Positions 1 through 6,913 are shown, numbered from the stretch's first letter. The stretch is 10,790 nt of DNA from Pelomicrobium sp036803785 (GCF_036803785.1 NZ_DAIRTR010000102.1:1-10790), one strand, 5' to 3'. Made by a program: numbers and translations. Notes: generated by a model from the sequence alone, not told the origin.

Positions 1-915
1 TCCCCCGGCCCACCCGCCGCCCAGGGGCTCCATCAGGGCGCCCAAGTAAGCGGCAAAGGTGAACAGGGGGCCGGGAATGGCTTGTGCAGCCCCGTAGCCC
101 GCCAGGAACTCGTCCGTGGTGACCCAGCCGGGCGGCACCACTTGGGATTGAAGCAGGGGCAGCATCACATGCCCGCCGCCGAAAACCAGGGATCCGGTGC
201 GGTAGAAGCTGTCGACGATGGCGAGGACCGGTGTCCCGGTGGCCGCCGCTGCGAGCGGCAGCCCCCCGAGCAGCAAGAAGAAGGCGGCGAGGTTTGCGGC
301 GGCAAACCCCCGGCTCCCAAGCATGGGCATCTCCCCCGGGCCCTGGGTCTCGGACGGCTTGCACAGCAGCCAGCCGGCGAGACCACTGCCCAGGAGGGCG
401 CCGATCTGCCCCAAGGCGGTGGGGATCACCAGCACCACCCCGGTGGCGGCAACGGCCAGGGTGAGACGCTCCCGATCGGGGCAGAGGACTCGGGCCATGC
501 CCCAGACCGCCTGGGCCACTACGGCCACCGCCACTACCTTGAGGCCGTGTAGCCAGCCGCTACCCAGCGCCTTCTGGTAGTGCTCCACGCCGTAGGCGAA
601 GGCCAACATGAGGAGGGCCGAAGGAAGCGTAAATCCCACCCAAGCCGCGAGTGCGCCGGGAACGCCGGCCTTAATGAGGCCGATGCCGAGCCCCACCTGG
701 CTACTGGCCGGCCCGGGGAGGAACTGGCACAGGGCCACCAGGTCGGCGTAGCTGCGCTCGTCGATCCACCGCCGCCGCATCACGAACTCGTCGCGGAAAT
801 AGCCCAGATGGGCGACAGGGCCGCCGAAAGAGGTGAGGCCCAGCTTGAGAAAGGCCCAAAACACTTCAGTGCGGGAGGCGGGCCGCACGGGCGCTGGAGA
901 ACCGGGAACATCCAT
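1..915 (-). CDS. chrA: ChrA-family chromate transporter, 3' end outside window
   Basis: This is an inner-membrane transporter of the CHR family, whose characterised members export chromate. The minus-strand frame from ATG 913-915 stays open for 305 codons to the window edge, so the C-terminal part is missing (family members are about 400 residues). The first CHR domain carries FGGPVAHLGYF (residues 30-40) followed by FLPGPASSQVG (65-75). The second half has FGGGHVMLPLL from residue 245 and an AIPGPLFTF segment near the edge, which shows the tandem two-domain layout of long ChrA proteins. Hydrophobic Ala/Leu/Gly/Val-rich stretches between these motifs are consistent with multiple membrane spans. 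No strong Shine-Dalgarno precedes the ATG, but the N-terminal length before the first motif is normal for the family. Substrate is inferred from family only; sulfate or another oxyanion is possible. Confidence 0.9.
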   Translation of the reverse strand, partial: MDVPGSPAPVRPASRTEVFWAFLKLGLTSFGGPVAHLGYFRDEFVMRRRWIDERSYADLVALCQFLPGPASSQVGLGIGLIKAGVPGALAAWVGFTLPSALLMLAFAYGVEHYQKALGSGWLHGLKVVAVAVVAQAVWGMARVLCPDRERLTLAVAATGVVLVIPTALGQIGALLGSGLAGWLLCKPSETQGPGEMPMLGSRGFAAANLAAFFLLLGGLPLAAAATGTPVLAIVDSFYRTGSLVFGGGHVMLPLLQSQVVPPGWVTTDEFLAGYGAAQAIPGPLFTFAAYLGALMEPLGGGWAGG

Positions 916-1028
916 TTGTCGTTCTCGACGGAGGGTGCCGCCTCGATTATGCCCGCAGCCCGCCCCGGGGGCGAAACGGGCCCCTTGTCGCCGGGTGAGG
1001 TACGGTGCCCGGAGATGAGGTCACTGGG

Positions 1029-2066
1029 TCATGAGGCGAACATGCGTTCGGCCTTGCGGCCGGCGCGTTTGCGCCCGTGCGCCTGGAGGAGGCGCTTGCG
1101 GATGCGGATCGACCTGGGGGTGATTTCCGCCAACGCATCCTCCTCGATGAATTCCACCGCGTACTCCAGGGTGAGGGGAACGGGCGAGGTGAGGACGAGG
1201 TTTTCGCCTTTGCCGGCGGCACGGATATTGGTGAGCTTTTTCTCCTTGATGGAGTTGACCACCAAGTCATTGTCCCGGGCGTGCATGCCGATCACCATTG
1301 CCTCGTAGACCTGAGCGCCGGGCTTGACGAACAGCCGCTCCCGCTCCTACAAGTTGAAGAGGGCGTAAGCCACCGCCGCGCCGTTTTCCCGGGACACCAG
1401 CACGCCATTGCGCCGGCCCGGCAGATCAGCCTTCATGGGACGGTAGCCATCGAACACGTGACTCATGAGGTCCGCCGCCCCGGGGGTTGAGAAGCTCGCT
1501 CTGGAAGCCGATCAGGCCTTGGGTGGGAATCTGGTTTCGGCGCAGCGAGCGTTGGCCCAGCCCTGGAGAGCGGAAGCGTAAACTACGGGAAAGTCGAGCT
1601 GCTCCTCGCTCGCCCCCAGGGGGTCGAACAGCTCGAAGGTCCGGTTGACCACCCAGTCAGGGCGGGCACCCATCCGGTCCACCTTGTTTACCACCACGAT
1701 GGGCTTGAGGCCCAGGCACAGGGCTTTGCGGGTGACAAACCGGGTCTGGGGCATGGGGCCCTCCACCGTGTCCACAGGAGTCGCACTCCATCCACCATGG
1801 AGAGCACCCGCTCCACTTCTCCGCCGAAATCCCGGTGACCGGGCGCATCCACGATGTTGGTGCGCACGCCCCGGTAATCTACCGGGGTTCTTGGCGAGGA
1901 TGGTGATGCCCCGCTCTCGCTCGTTTGTGTCCATCACCCGTTCCTGCACCTGCGGGTGGGCAGCGAAGACACCTGCCTGATGAAGCAGTTTGCCCACCAG
2001 GGTGGTCTTGCCGTGGTCCACGTGGGCGATGAGGGCGATGTTTCAGACCGGGCGCGGAGAGGTCAT
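1029..2066 (-). pseudogene. typA: Decayed typA/bipA ribosome-associated GTPase gene
   Basis: This is the remnant of the translational GTPase TypA/BipA, normally about 600 residues. The original start is probably ATG 2064-2066. Recognisable pieces are AHVDHGKTT (G1), ERGITILAKN, a shifted-frame DAPGH (G3), VEGPMPQTRFVTRKAL, NKVDR (G4), VVYASALQGWA (G5), then directly GLIGFQSELL, MSHVFDGY, NGVLVS, and the intact C-terminus from VIGMHARDND to the stop at 1029-1031. Lesions seen: an in-frame TGA at 2043-2045 (codon 8, expected Arg); two missing codons after VMDTN; a 2-nt loss near 1880 and a 1-nt loss near 1775 that bracket a shifted G3 segment; an internal deletion near 1540-1555 of roughly 800-900 bp that removes the middle domains; a 1-nt gain near 1470; and TAG at 1347-1349 where the family has Gln. 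No functional TypA can be made. The lesions are inferred by comparison with the family sequence as I know it. Confidence 0.93.
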
Positions 2067-2090
2067 TGGCGTGCCTTGCAAAAAGTACGA

Positions 2091-2096
2091 ATTCTA
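2091..2096 (-). promoter_or_regulatory. Candidate -10 box of the former typA promoter
   Basis: The minus strand reads TAGAAT 25-30 nt upstream of the old typA ATG, five of six matches to TATAAT, in a small AT-rich patch. No convincing -35 hexamer lies 16-18 nt further upstream. If active, it would transcribe only the pseudogene. Confidence 0.25.
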
Positions 2097-2185
2097 CTAT
2101 GGCGGGCTCGTGGGGCTGAGGACGCGTTGCACCGGGCAAGGCGCGCTGGGCGAAGGCGCGAACGACGGTAGGGTACATGAAGTCT

Positions 2186-2207
2186 AAAATTAAGAAAAAG
2201 GAATTTT
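2186..2207. repeat. AT-rich inverted repeat upstream of the response regulator
   Basis: Arms AAAATT (2186-2191) and AATTTT (2202-2207) are separated by 10 nt of A-rich sequence. This lies in the 217-nt gap between the typA start and the response-regulator start, which is otherwise GC-rich and holds no gene I can support. It could be an operator or a promoter UP-like element of the regulator; a weak hairpin is also possible. Confidence 0.25.
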
Positions 2208-2283
2208 CCCCCGCGTCCCATCAGGTGGCGCCAAGGGTAAGGCGCATGCCTAAAAGAGCAAGCGCGTGAGGGGGTGAAAAAGG

Positions 2284-2967
2284 ATGGAACGGCCCCTCGG
2301 AGATTGCGCCGGTATGCCCGACGCTGGAAGGAGACTGCGCCTCCTGCTGGTGGAAAGCCAGACGCTCATGCGCGAGGGGCTCAGGCGGATCCTGTCGGAC
2401 GCGCCCGACGTGGAAGTGGCCGCAGAGGCGAGCAGCGCCAGAATGGCACTCCGGCTGACGCGGGAGCGGGAGTGGGACGTGGTGCTCCTGGGCTTGCCCC
2501 TGGAAGATCGCCACGGGCTAGAAGTGCTCAAGGCGATCAGGGCCGAGAAGCCGAAGTTGCCAGTGCTGGTTTTGGGGGCTCAGCCCGAGGATTCGTTTGC
2601 GCTCTGCATGATCAAGGCGGGCGCAGCCGGCTACCTGACTAAAGCGTGCGAGTCGGCCCGCCTGCTGGAGGCGATCCGCAAGGTGGCCCGAGGCCGCAGG
2701 TACATCAGCGAGATCATGGCCGAAAGGCTGGCCCTGGCAAGCGGAATGAACGGCGCGCGGTTACCCCATGAGAAGCTCTCCCATCGGGAGCTGGAAGTGC
2801 TGTGCCGCATTGCCGGCGGTAAATCCCGGTCCCAGATCGCTCAGGAGCTTCATCTGAGCGTCAAGACCGTGGCCACTTACCGGGCGCGGCTTCTGGAAAA
2901 GATGGAGCTCAAGAGCAACGCCGAGTTGGTACGCTACGCGATCCAGCACGGACTGGTGAGAACCTAG
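2284..2967 (+). CDS. NarL/FixJ-type response regulator with degenerate receiver
   Basis: This is a 227-residue DNA-binding regulator with an N-terminal receiver domain (about residues 18-135) and a C-terminal LuxR-type helix-turn-helix (about 160-222; LSHRELEVLCRIAGGKS, then a recognition helix around LSVKTVATYRARL). Receiver landmarks are altered. The acidic pair is E24-S25 rather than Asp-Asp. The phosphoacceptor position in VVLLGLPL is Gly70 (codon GGC at 2491-2493) instead of Asp. The switch Thr/Ser is Gly98. Only the conserved Lys (K120, in GYLTKA) remains. Phosphorylation at the usual site is therefore impossible, so the protein probably acts constitutively or through another input. No histidine kinase is adjacent. 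A second in-frame ATG at 2314 with a GGAG upstream is an alternative start and gives 217 residues. The stop overlaps the stop of the convergent CBS gene. Confidence 0.9.
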   Translation: MERPLGDCAGMPDAGRRLRLLLVESQTLMREGLRRILSDAPDVEVAAEASSARMALRLTREREWDVVLLGLPLEDRHGLEVLKAIRAEKPKLPVLVLGAQPEDSFALCMIKAGAAGYLTKACESARLLEAIRKVARGRRYISEIMAERLALASGMNGARLPHEKLSHRELEVLCRIAGGKSRSQIAQELHLSVKTVATYRARLLEKMELKSNAELVRYAIQHGLVRT

Positions 2968-3554
2968 GCCAGAGCCGCCTCCACTTCTGCGAAGCTGCGG
3001 GCGATTTCCGTGGTATGGATGGGCTCTCCCAGTTGCCGGGCGATCTGGGTGGCGGAGAACAAGCCCCGCAGCACGTCGTTGCCGTGCTCGTCCACTTCCG
3101 CCACCGCGGCGTGCTGGCGACCCACATGGCGCAGGGTAGCCACGATGTGCCCCACCTTGGCGACCCGCACATCGTCCATGTTGAGGACTTCCAGCTGGTC
3201 ATGGGGAGTCATGATGTCCCGCACCCGGATTTCGTTCCGGGTACCACCATGGGACTGGATGAATTGCATCGGTTTCTCGCCCAGGATGTCGGTGGCGGTG
3301 ATGATGCCCAGGAGATAATTGTTCACGTCCACCACCAGGAGTAGCCGCACCCCTCGCCGGATCATGACCCGGTTCGCATTATCGATGCTTGCCTCCGGGT
3401 CGATTGTGACGGCCACCACCTGCTTCAGGTCGGTCATCACATCCACCGCCGGGTCGTCCAGACTCACCCGGGGAGGCAGGTACTGCGTGGGACGAGCAAA
3501 AGTGGATTTCGCCTTCAAGTGACGCGAGGGCAGGGGCAGGTACTCCCGGGCCAT
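2964..3554 (-). CDS. Tandem CBS-domain protein
   Basis: This 196-residue soluble protein has two CBS domains: CBS1 at about 39-98 (starts DVMTDL, ends LGIITATDILG) and CBS2 at about 110-180 (RVRDIMTPHDQ to LFSATQIARQLG). Paired CBS domains bind adenine nucleotides or related ligands and usually sense energy state. No catalytic or transport domain is fused, so the partner is unknown. The ATG at 3552-3554 was chosen because AAAGGAG sits 6 nt upstream; a longer frame back to 3629 has no such site and its extra 25 residues do not resemble the family. The gene converges on the response regulator, with which it shares the stop-codon bases. Confidence 0.88.
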   Translation of the reverse strand: MAREYLPLPSRHLKAKSTFARPTQYLPPRVSLDDPAVDVMTDLKQVVAVTIDPEASIDNANRVMIRRGVRLLLVVDVNNYLLGIITATDILGEKPMQFIQSHGGTRNEIRVRDIMTPHDQLEVLNMDDVRVAKVGHIVATLRHVGRQHAAVAEVDEHGNDVLRGLFSATQIARQLGEPIHTTEIARSFAEVEAALA

Positions 3555-3560
3555 CGTTTT

Positions 3561-3567
3561 CTCCTTT
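3561..3567 (-). promoter_or_regulatory. Shine-Dalgarno of the CBS-domain gene
   Basis: AAAGGAG on the minus strand, 6 nt before ATG 3552-3554. It decides the start over the upstream in-frame ATG at 3627-3629. Confidence 0.75.
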
Positions 3568-3640
3568 CCTCTTGGTGGTTGCTTGTGGGTGCATCGGTGC
3601 AGGAACGGCACGGTTTTATGGGCAGCCATCCCACTTTTTC

Positions 3641-3669
3641 ATATTTGGACGAGGCTCGCCCCACGTCAA
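3641..3669 (-). promoter_or_regulatory. Candidate sigma-70 promoter for the CBS-domain gene
   Basis: On the minus strand TTGACG (3664-3669) is five of six matches to the -35 consensus. It is followed after 17 nt by AAATAT (3641-3646), a weak -10; TATGAA three bases further downstream is an alternative with a long spacer. The leader to the CBS start would be about 80 nt. Confidence 0.4.
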
Positions 3670-3744
3670 GGGTTGGTCTCTGATGACCGAATAAGCCTCT
3701 TTAATCCCTCTTAGATGAGGCCTGTCTAAACCATAAGAAAAAAT

Positions 3745-3763
3745 GATAATAATGGTAATCTCT
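3745..3763 (+). promoter_or_regulatory. Possible Fur-like operator
   Basis: The 19-nt site begins with GATAAT and contains the perfect half-site TGATAAT (3744-3750). Over the whole site I count 11 of 19 matches to the classical Fur box, and the right half is poor. It lies about 100 nt upstream of the 62-residue ORF, between two divergent genes. An AT-rich coincidence is a real alternative. Confidence 0.28.
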
Positions 3764-3861
3764 CGTTATACGTCTTGCGGTATCATATCTCGCGTGGCTT
3801 TTTCATATCGTGAAAGAGCGAGGGAACCCCGCGCCACGAGCGCGGCAGAAGGAGACCCACA

Positions 3862-4050
3862 ATGAGCGCAGTGTTAAAGAGCCTCGAAGAGCGGCTCCCT
3901 CCGCCGGCCGAAGACCCGGAGTCCTTCGGCGACGCCTCCGGGGAGTACCGTGCCCTCGGCTGCTGGCGCCAAGAGCGCCATCCCCGCACCTGGCCAAGCC
4001 GCCTCGGGCGCGAGCCCCACGCCATCGAAAACCCCTTCGGCGATCTCTGA
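3862..4050 (+). CDS. Small hypothetical protein, 62 residues
   Basis: I do not recognise this protein. AAGGAG (3849-3854) lies 7 nt before ATG 3862, one of the better ribosome sites in the window. Third codon positions are about 80% G or C, as in the genuine genes here. The product starts MSAVLKSLEERLPPPAEDPE and ends IENPFGDL. It is charged, rich in Pro, Glu and Arg, has no membrane segment or signal peptide, and a single Cys in ALGCW. It probably folds little alone. An inverted repeat containing a small hairpin begins at its stop codon, which suggests its own transcript end. A longer frame from 3810 overlaps it out of frame, but that translation is Arg/Pro-rich and not protein-like. Function unknown; a chance ORF cannot be excluded. 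Confidence 0.55.
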   Translation: MSAVLKSLEERLPPPAEDPESFGDASGEYRALGCWRQERHPRTWPSRLGREPHAIENPFGDL

Positions 4051-4087
4051 AACGGCGCCGGGGGCAACCCCTTTCTTTGGCCGTTTC
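4049..4087 (+). terminator. Inverted repeat with inner hairpin after the small ORF
   Basis: Perfect 8-bp arms GAAACGGC (4049-4056) and GCCGTTTC (4080-4087) start inside the stop codon of the small ORF. Between them GGGG-GCAA-CCCC (4060-4071), with a GNRA-type loop, is followed by TTTCTTT. The inner stem is only 4 bp and the T-run is interrupted, so it is a weak terminator or an attenuator before the downstream reductase-like gene. Confidence 0.4.
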
Positions 4088-4154
4088 GAGGGCGGGAGGC
4101 CTCTCGCAGCCGGAGTCGGAAGGGGTCGTATTTCCCTCTAGCCGTCTCCTACCC

Positions 4155-5225
4155 ATGGGCGCGAGGCGCAAAATCCTCATCCTGGGGGCGTCCTACGGAT
4201 CGCTTCTCGGCGTGAAGCTCGCCCTGGCAGGGCACGAAGTGGACCTGGTATGCCGGCCTGGCGAAGCGGAGCTGATCAACCGAGAGGGCGCCATTGTGCG
4301 CCTGCCGGTCAGGGGGCGCGACAAGCCGGTAGAGATCCATTCGAAAAAGCTGCCGGGCCGGGTGCGCGCCGGCGGCCCCGGGGCATTCGAACCGGCTGGC
4401 TACGATTTAACTGTCCTAGCCATGCAGGAGCCTCAGTACCGGGCTGCCGACGTGCGGGCACTTATGGAAGTGCTTGCCGAGTCCAAGGTGCCGTGCCTGT
4501 CCCTCATGAACATGCCGCCCCTGCCGTATCTTGCCCGCCTGCCGGGCATCGACGTCAACGCGTGCCGTCGCTGCTACACCGACGCCACGGTCTGGGATGG
4601 TTTCGCTCCCGCTCTGCTCACCCTGTGCAGCCCGGACCCCCAGGCGTTTCGACCCCCGAGTGAGCCGGGTAACGTGCTGCAGGTGACGCTGCCGACGAAT
4701 TTCAAGGCGGCGCGTTTCGACTCCGAGGTCCACACCATCCGGTTGCGGGCGTTTGAGCGGGAGATCGAGGCAGCCCGGTTCGACGCGGACGGGCAGCGCA
4801 TCGAGCTGCCGGTCAAGCTCAAGGTGTACGACTCCCTGTTCGTGCCCCTCGCCAAGTGGGCCATGTTGATCGCCGGTAACTACCGCTGCGTGACGAAGCA
4901 GGGGGTGCGTTCCATCCGAGAGGCCGTGCACGGCGACCTGGCGGCCTCGCGGGCGGTGTACGAGTGGGTGGTGAGGCTTTGCCTTGCCCTCGGCGCAGAT
5001 GAAAAAGACATGGTACCGTTCGAAAAATACGCCCGCGCGGCCTTGTCCCTCGCGAGTCCCTCCGCCGCGGCGCGGGCCCTGGCTGCCGGCGCGACCGACA
5101 TCGAGCGGGTGGACCGGCTAGTACAGGAAATCGCACGCCAAAAAGACATGCGCTGCGAGGTCCTCGACCGCATGGTTGCCCTGATCGACGAGCGGATCGA
5201 GGCGAACCGTAGGAAGGCCGCCTGA
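4155..5225 (+). CDS. Ketopantoate reductase (PanE/ApbA)-like protein
   Basis: This is a 356-residue cytosolic protein with the two-domain outline of 2-dehydropantoate 2-reductases: an N-terminal Rossmann fold (KILILGASYGSLLG at residues 6-19, then HEVDLVCRPGEAELINREG) and a helical C-terminal domain carrying LAKWAMLIAGN, in which K234 and N242 resemble the catalytic Lys/Asn region of the family. The nucleotide loop is unusual: GASYGS is one residue shorter than the usual GAGAIGS. The protein is also about 50 residues longer than typical PanE. Substrate is therefore uncertain; a role in pantothenate synthesis is not assured. The frame continues upstream to 3810, but that extension is Arg/Pro-rich and overlaps the small ORF, so ATG 4155 was chosen although no Shine-Dalgarno is visible. 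It ends 1 nt before the convergent ETF-QO stop. Confidence 0.75.
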   Translation: MGARRKILILGASYGSLLGVKLALAGHEVDLVCRPGEAELINREGAIVRLPVRGRDKPVEIHSKKLPGRVRAGGPGAFEPAGYDLTVLAMQEPQYRAADVRALMEVLAESKVPCLSLMNMPPLPYLARLPGIDVNACRRCYTDATVWDGFAPALLTLCSPDPQAFRPPSEPGNVLQVTLPTNFKAARFDSEVHTIRLRAFEREIEAARFDADGQRIELPVKLKVYDSLFVPLAKWAMLIAGNYRCVTKQGVRSIREAVHGDLAASRAVYEWVVRLCLALGADEKDMVPFEKYARAALSLASPSAAARALAAGATDIERVDRLVQEIARQKDMRCEVLDRMVALIDERIEANRRKAA

Positions 5226-5226
5226 C

Positions 5227-6870
5227 TCACATGTTGGGGTAGTTGGGCCCACCGCCCCCTTCGGGGGTTACCCACACGATGTTTTGAGTGGGGTCCTTGA
5301 TGTCGCAGGTTTTGCAATGCACGCAGTTCGGGGCATTGATCTGGAGGCGCCAGCCGCCGGCTGCTGCGACGAACTCGTAGACTCCCGCCGGACAGTAGCG
5401 GCTCTCGGGCCCGTCGTAGAGGGCGAGGTTCACCTTGATCGGTATTTCCGGGTCCCGCAACTTCAAGTGGCAAGGTTGGTTTTCCTCGTGGTTGGTGTTG
5501 GAAAGATATACCGACGAGAGCCGGTCGAAGGTGAGCACCCCGTCGGGTTTCGGATAGGCGATGGGCGCGACCTCGGTCTTCTTCTTCAGGGTCTCGTGGT
5601 CCGCACGGGGGTGGTGCAGGGTCCATGGTGCCTTTCCACGAAAGAGGAGCTGGTCGATTCCGAACATGAGGGAGCCGAAGTAGAGGCCTTTGGACATCCA
5701 AGGCTTGAAGTTGCGGGCGCGATAAAGCTCCTCGTACAGCCAGCTCGAGCGGAAGGCCTCGGTATAGGCGGTGAGCTCCACTCCGGCCCGGTCGGCCTTC
5801 AAGGCCTCGAAGGCCGCTTCCGCTGCCAACATCCCCGATTTGATGGCTGCGTGGCTGCCCTTGATGCGGGAGGCGACGAGAAAGCCAGCGTCGTCGCCGA
5901 TCAGGGCGCCGCCTGGAAAAGTGAGCTTGGGCAGGGACTGGAGCCCGCCGGCGGCGAGGGCCCGGGCACCGTAGGCAACGCGCTTGCCGCCCTCTAGGAA
6001 ACTGCGGATCGACGGATGGGTCTTCCAGCGTTGCATTTCCTCGAAGGGGGAGAGATAAGGGTTGGAGTAGGACAGACCCACCACCAGCCCCAGGGACACA
6101 AGCCGATCGGCGTCGTGGTACATCCAGGAGCCGCCGTAGGTGTTCGGGTCCAGAGGCCAGCCGGCGGTGTGTACCACGAGCCCCGGCTGGTGCCGCTCGG
6201 GCTGCACCTCCCAGAGCTCCTTGATGCCGAGGCCGTAGACCTGGGGGTCCCGGCCGGCTCGGAGTTGAAAACGCTCCTCGAGCTGCCGGCCCAGATGGCC
6301 ACGGCAACCTTCGGCGAAGAAGGTATATTTGGCGTGAAGCTCGATGCCCGGCTGGTAGCGGGACGTGGGACGGCCTTCCCTGTCGACTCCCAGGTCGCCG
6401 GTCACGACGCCTTTGACCCAGCCCTCATCGTTATAGAGTACTTCGGCCGCGGCGAAGCCGGTGAAGATCTCGACCCCTAGGAATTGCGCTTCCCGGGCAA
6501 GCCAGCGGCACACGTTGCCCAGGCTTACCACGTAGTTGCCCTGGTTCTTGAAGCAGGCGGGCAGGAGGGCATCGGGGACCTGCAGAGAGCCTTTTTCCGA
6601 GAGAAAAAGGAAGCGCTCCTCGCTAACCGGTACCGAAAGCGGCGCACCCTTGTCTTTCCAGTCAGGAATCAGCTCGGTCAGGGCCCGGGGGTCCATCACT
6701 GCGCCGGAGAGAATGTGCGCCCCCACCTCCGAGCCCTTTTCCAGCACGCACACCGAGACTTCATGGCCGCGGGCCAGAGCGAGTTGCCTGAGGCGTATGG
6801 CTGCGGCGAGCCCGGCCGGTCCAGCGCCGACAATCACCACGTCATAGGAAAGGCGGTCGCGCTCGGGCAT
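5227..6870 (-). CDS. Electron transfer flavoprotein-ubiquinone oxidoreductase
   Basis: This 547-residue inner-membrane-associated FAD/4Fe-4S enzyme takes electrons from reduced ETF, loaded by acyl-CoA and related dehydrogenases, and reduces ubiquinone. The FAD-binding motif GAGPAG is at residues 15-20 after YDVVIV. Internal family signatures include LEKGSEVGAHILSGAV and the central region around GDDAGFL. The C-terminal ferredoxin-like part has the four cluster cysteines C493 (RYCPAGVYE), C516, C519 and C522 (NCVHCKTCDIKDP), with the spacing of known ETF-QO. The end GGGGPNYPNM is also typical. Length is normal and no key residue is missing. The start ATG 6868-6870 lacks a clear Shine-Dalgarno. 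etfA and etfB are not in the window. It diverges from the thioesterase gene and converges on the reductase-like gene. Confidence 0.96.
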   Translation of the reverse strand: MPERDRLSYDVVIVGAGPAGLAAAIRLRQLALARGHEVSVCVLEKGSEVGAHILSGAVMDPRALTELIPDWKDKGAPLSVPVSEERFLFLSEKGSLQVPDALLPACFKNQGNYVVSLGNVCRWLAREAQFLGVEIFTGFAAAEVLYNDEGWVKGVVTGDLGVDREGRPTSRYQPGIELHAKYTFFAEGCRGHLGRQLEERFQLRAGRDPQVYGLGIKELWEVQPERHQPGLVVHTAGWPLDPNTYGGSWMYHDADRLVSLGLVVGLSYSNPYLSPFEEMQRWKTHPSIRSFLEGGKRVAYGARALAAGGLQSLPKLTFPGGALIGDDAGFLVASRIKGSHAAIKSGMLAAEAAFEALKADRAGVELTAYTEAFRSSWLYEELYRARNFKPWMSKGLYFGSLMFGIDQLLFRGKAPWTLHHPRADHETLKKKTEVAPIAYPKPDGVLTFDRLSSVYLSNTNHEENQPCHLKLRDPEIPIKVNLALYDGPESRYCPAGVYEFVAAAGGWRLQINAPNCVHCKTCDIKDPTQNIVWVTPEGGGGPNYPNM

Positions 6871-6905
6871 GGGGGAGAAAATTTCAAGTTGGAGTTCGGC
6901 GGCCC

Positions 6906-6913
6906 ATTATAAT
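6906..6913. promoter_or_regulatory. Palindromic shared -10 box, ETF-QO / thioesterase
   Basis: ATTATAAT is its own reverse complement, so both strands read a perfect TATAAT (6908-6913 on +, 6906-6911 on -). It lies in the 80-nt divergent gap, 37 nt before the thioesterase start and 35 nt before the ETF-QO start, leaving leaders of about 25-30 nt. -35 hexamers are poor on both sides (TTCAAG with a 19-nt spacer on +). Confidence 0.5.

Larger units (their letters stand above)
3555..3861. other. AT-rich divergent intergenic region
   Basis: This 307-nt stretch separates the CBS gene (-) from the small ORF (+). It is clearly richer in A+T than its surroundings, most of all at 3630-3810, and contains no gene I can support. 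It holds the candidate CBS promoter, a Fur-like motif, an imperfect GCCTC/GAGGC hairpin near 3690-3720, and CTTTTTCATAT written twice in direct orientation (3634-3644 and 3798-3808). TATCAT at 3781-3786 is a possible -10 for rightward transcription but lacks a good -35, so activation by a regulator is plausible. Confidence 0.5.

Noticed and set aside
1029..2066. The typA lesions as sequencing errors
   Set aside because: Errors could explain a few indels, but not two nonsense substitutions plus a large deletion in one gene while all neighbours have clean frames.
2246..2269. A seven-residue upstream ORF (MPKRASA) before the response regulator
   Set aside because: It is too short and ordinary to separate from chance, with no leader-peptide features such as runs of one amino acid.
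3810..4154. A 115-residue N-terminal extension of the ketopantoate-reductase-like frame
   Set aside because: The translation is Arg/Pro-rich without family resemblance and overlaps the better-supported small ORF out of frame; the Rossmann fold begins right after ATG 4155.
4880..6307. A 475-residue minus-strand open frame
   Set aside because: It lies out of frame within ETF-QO and antisense to the reductase-like gene; the translation matches no family.
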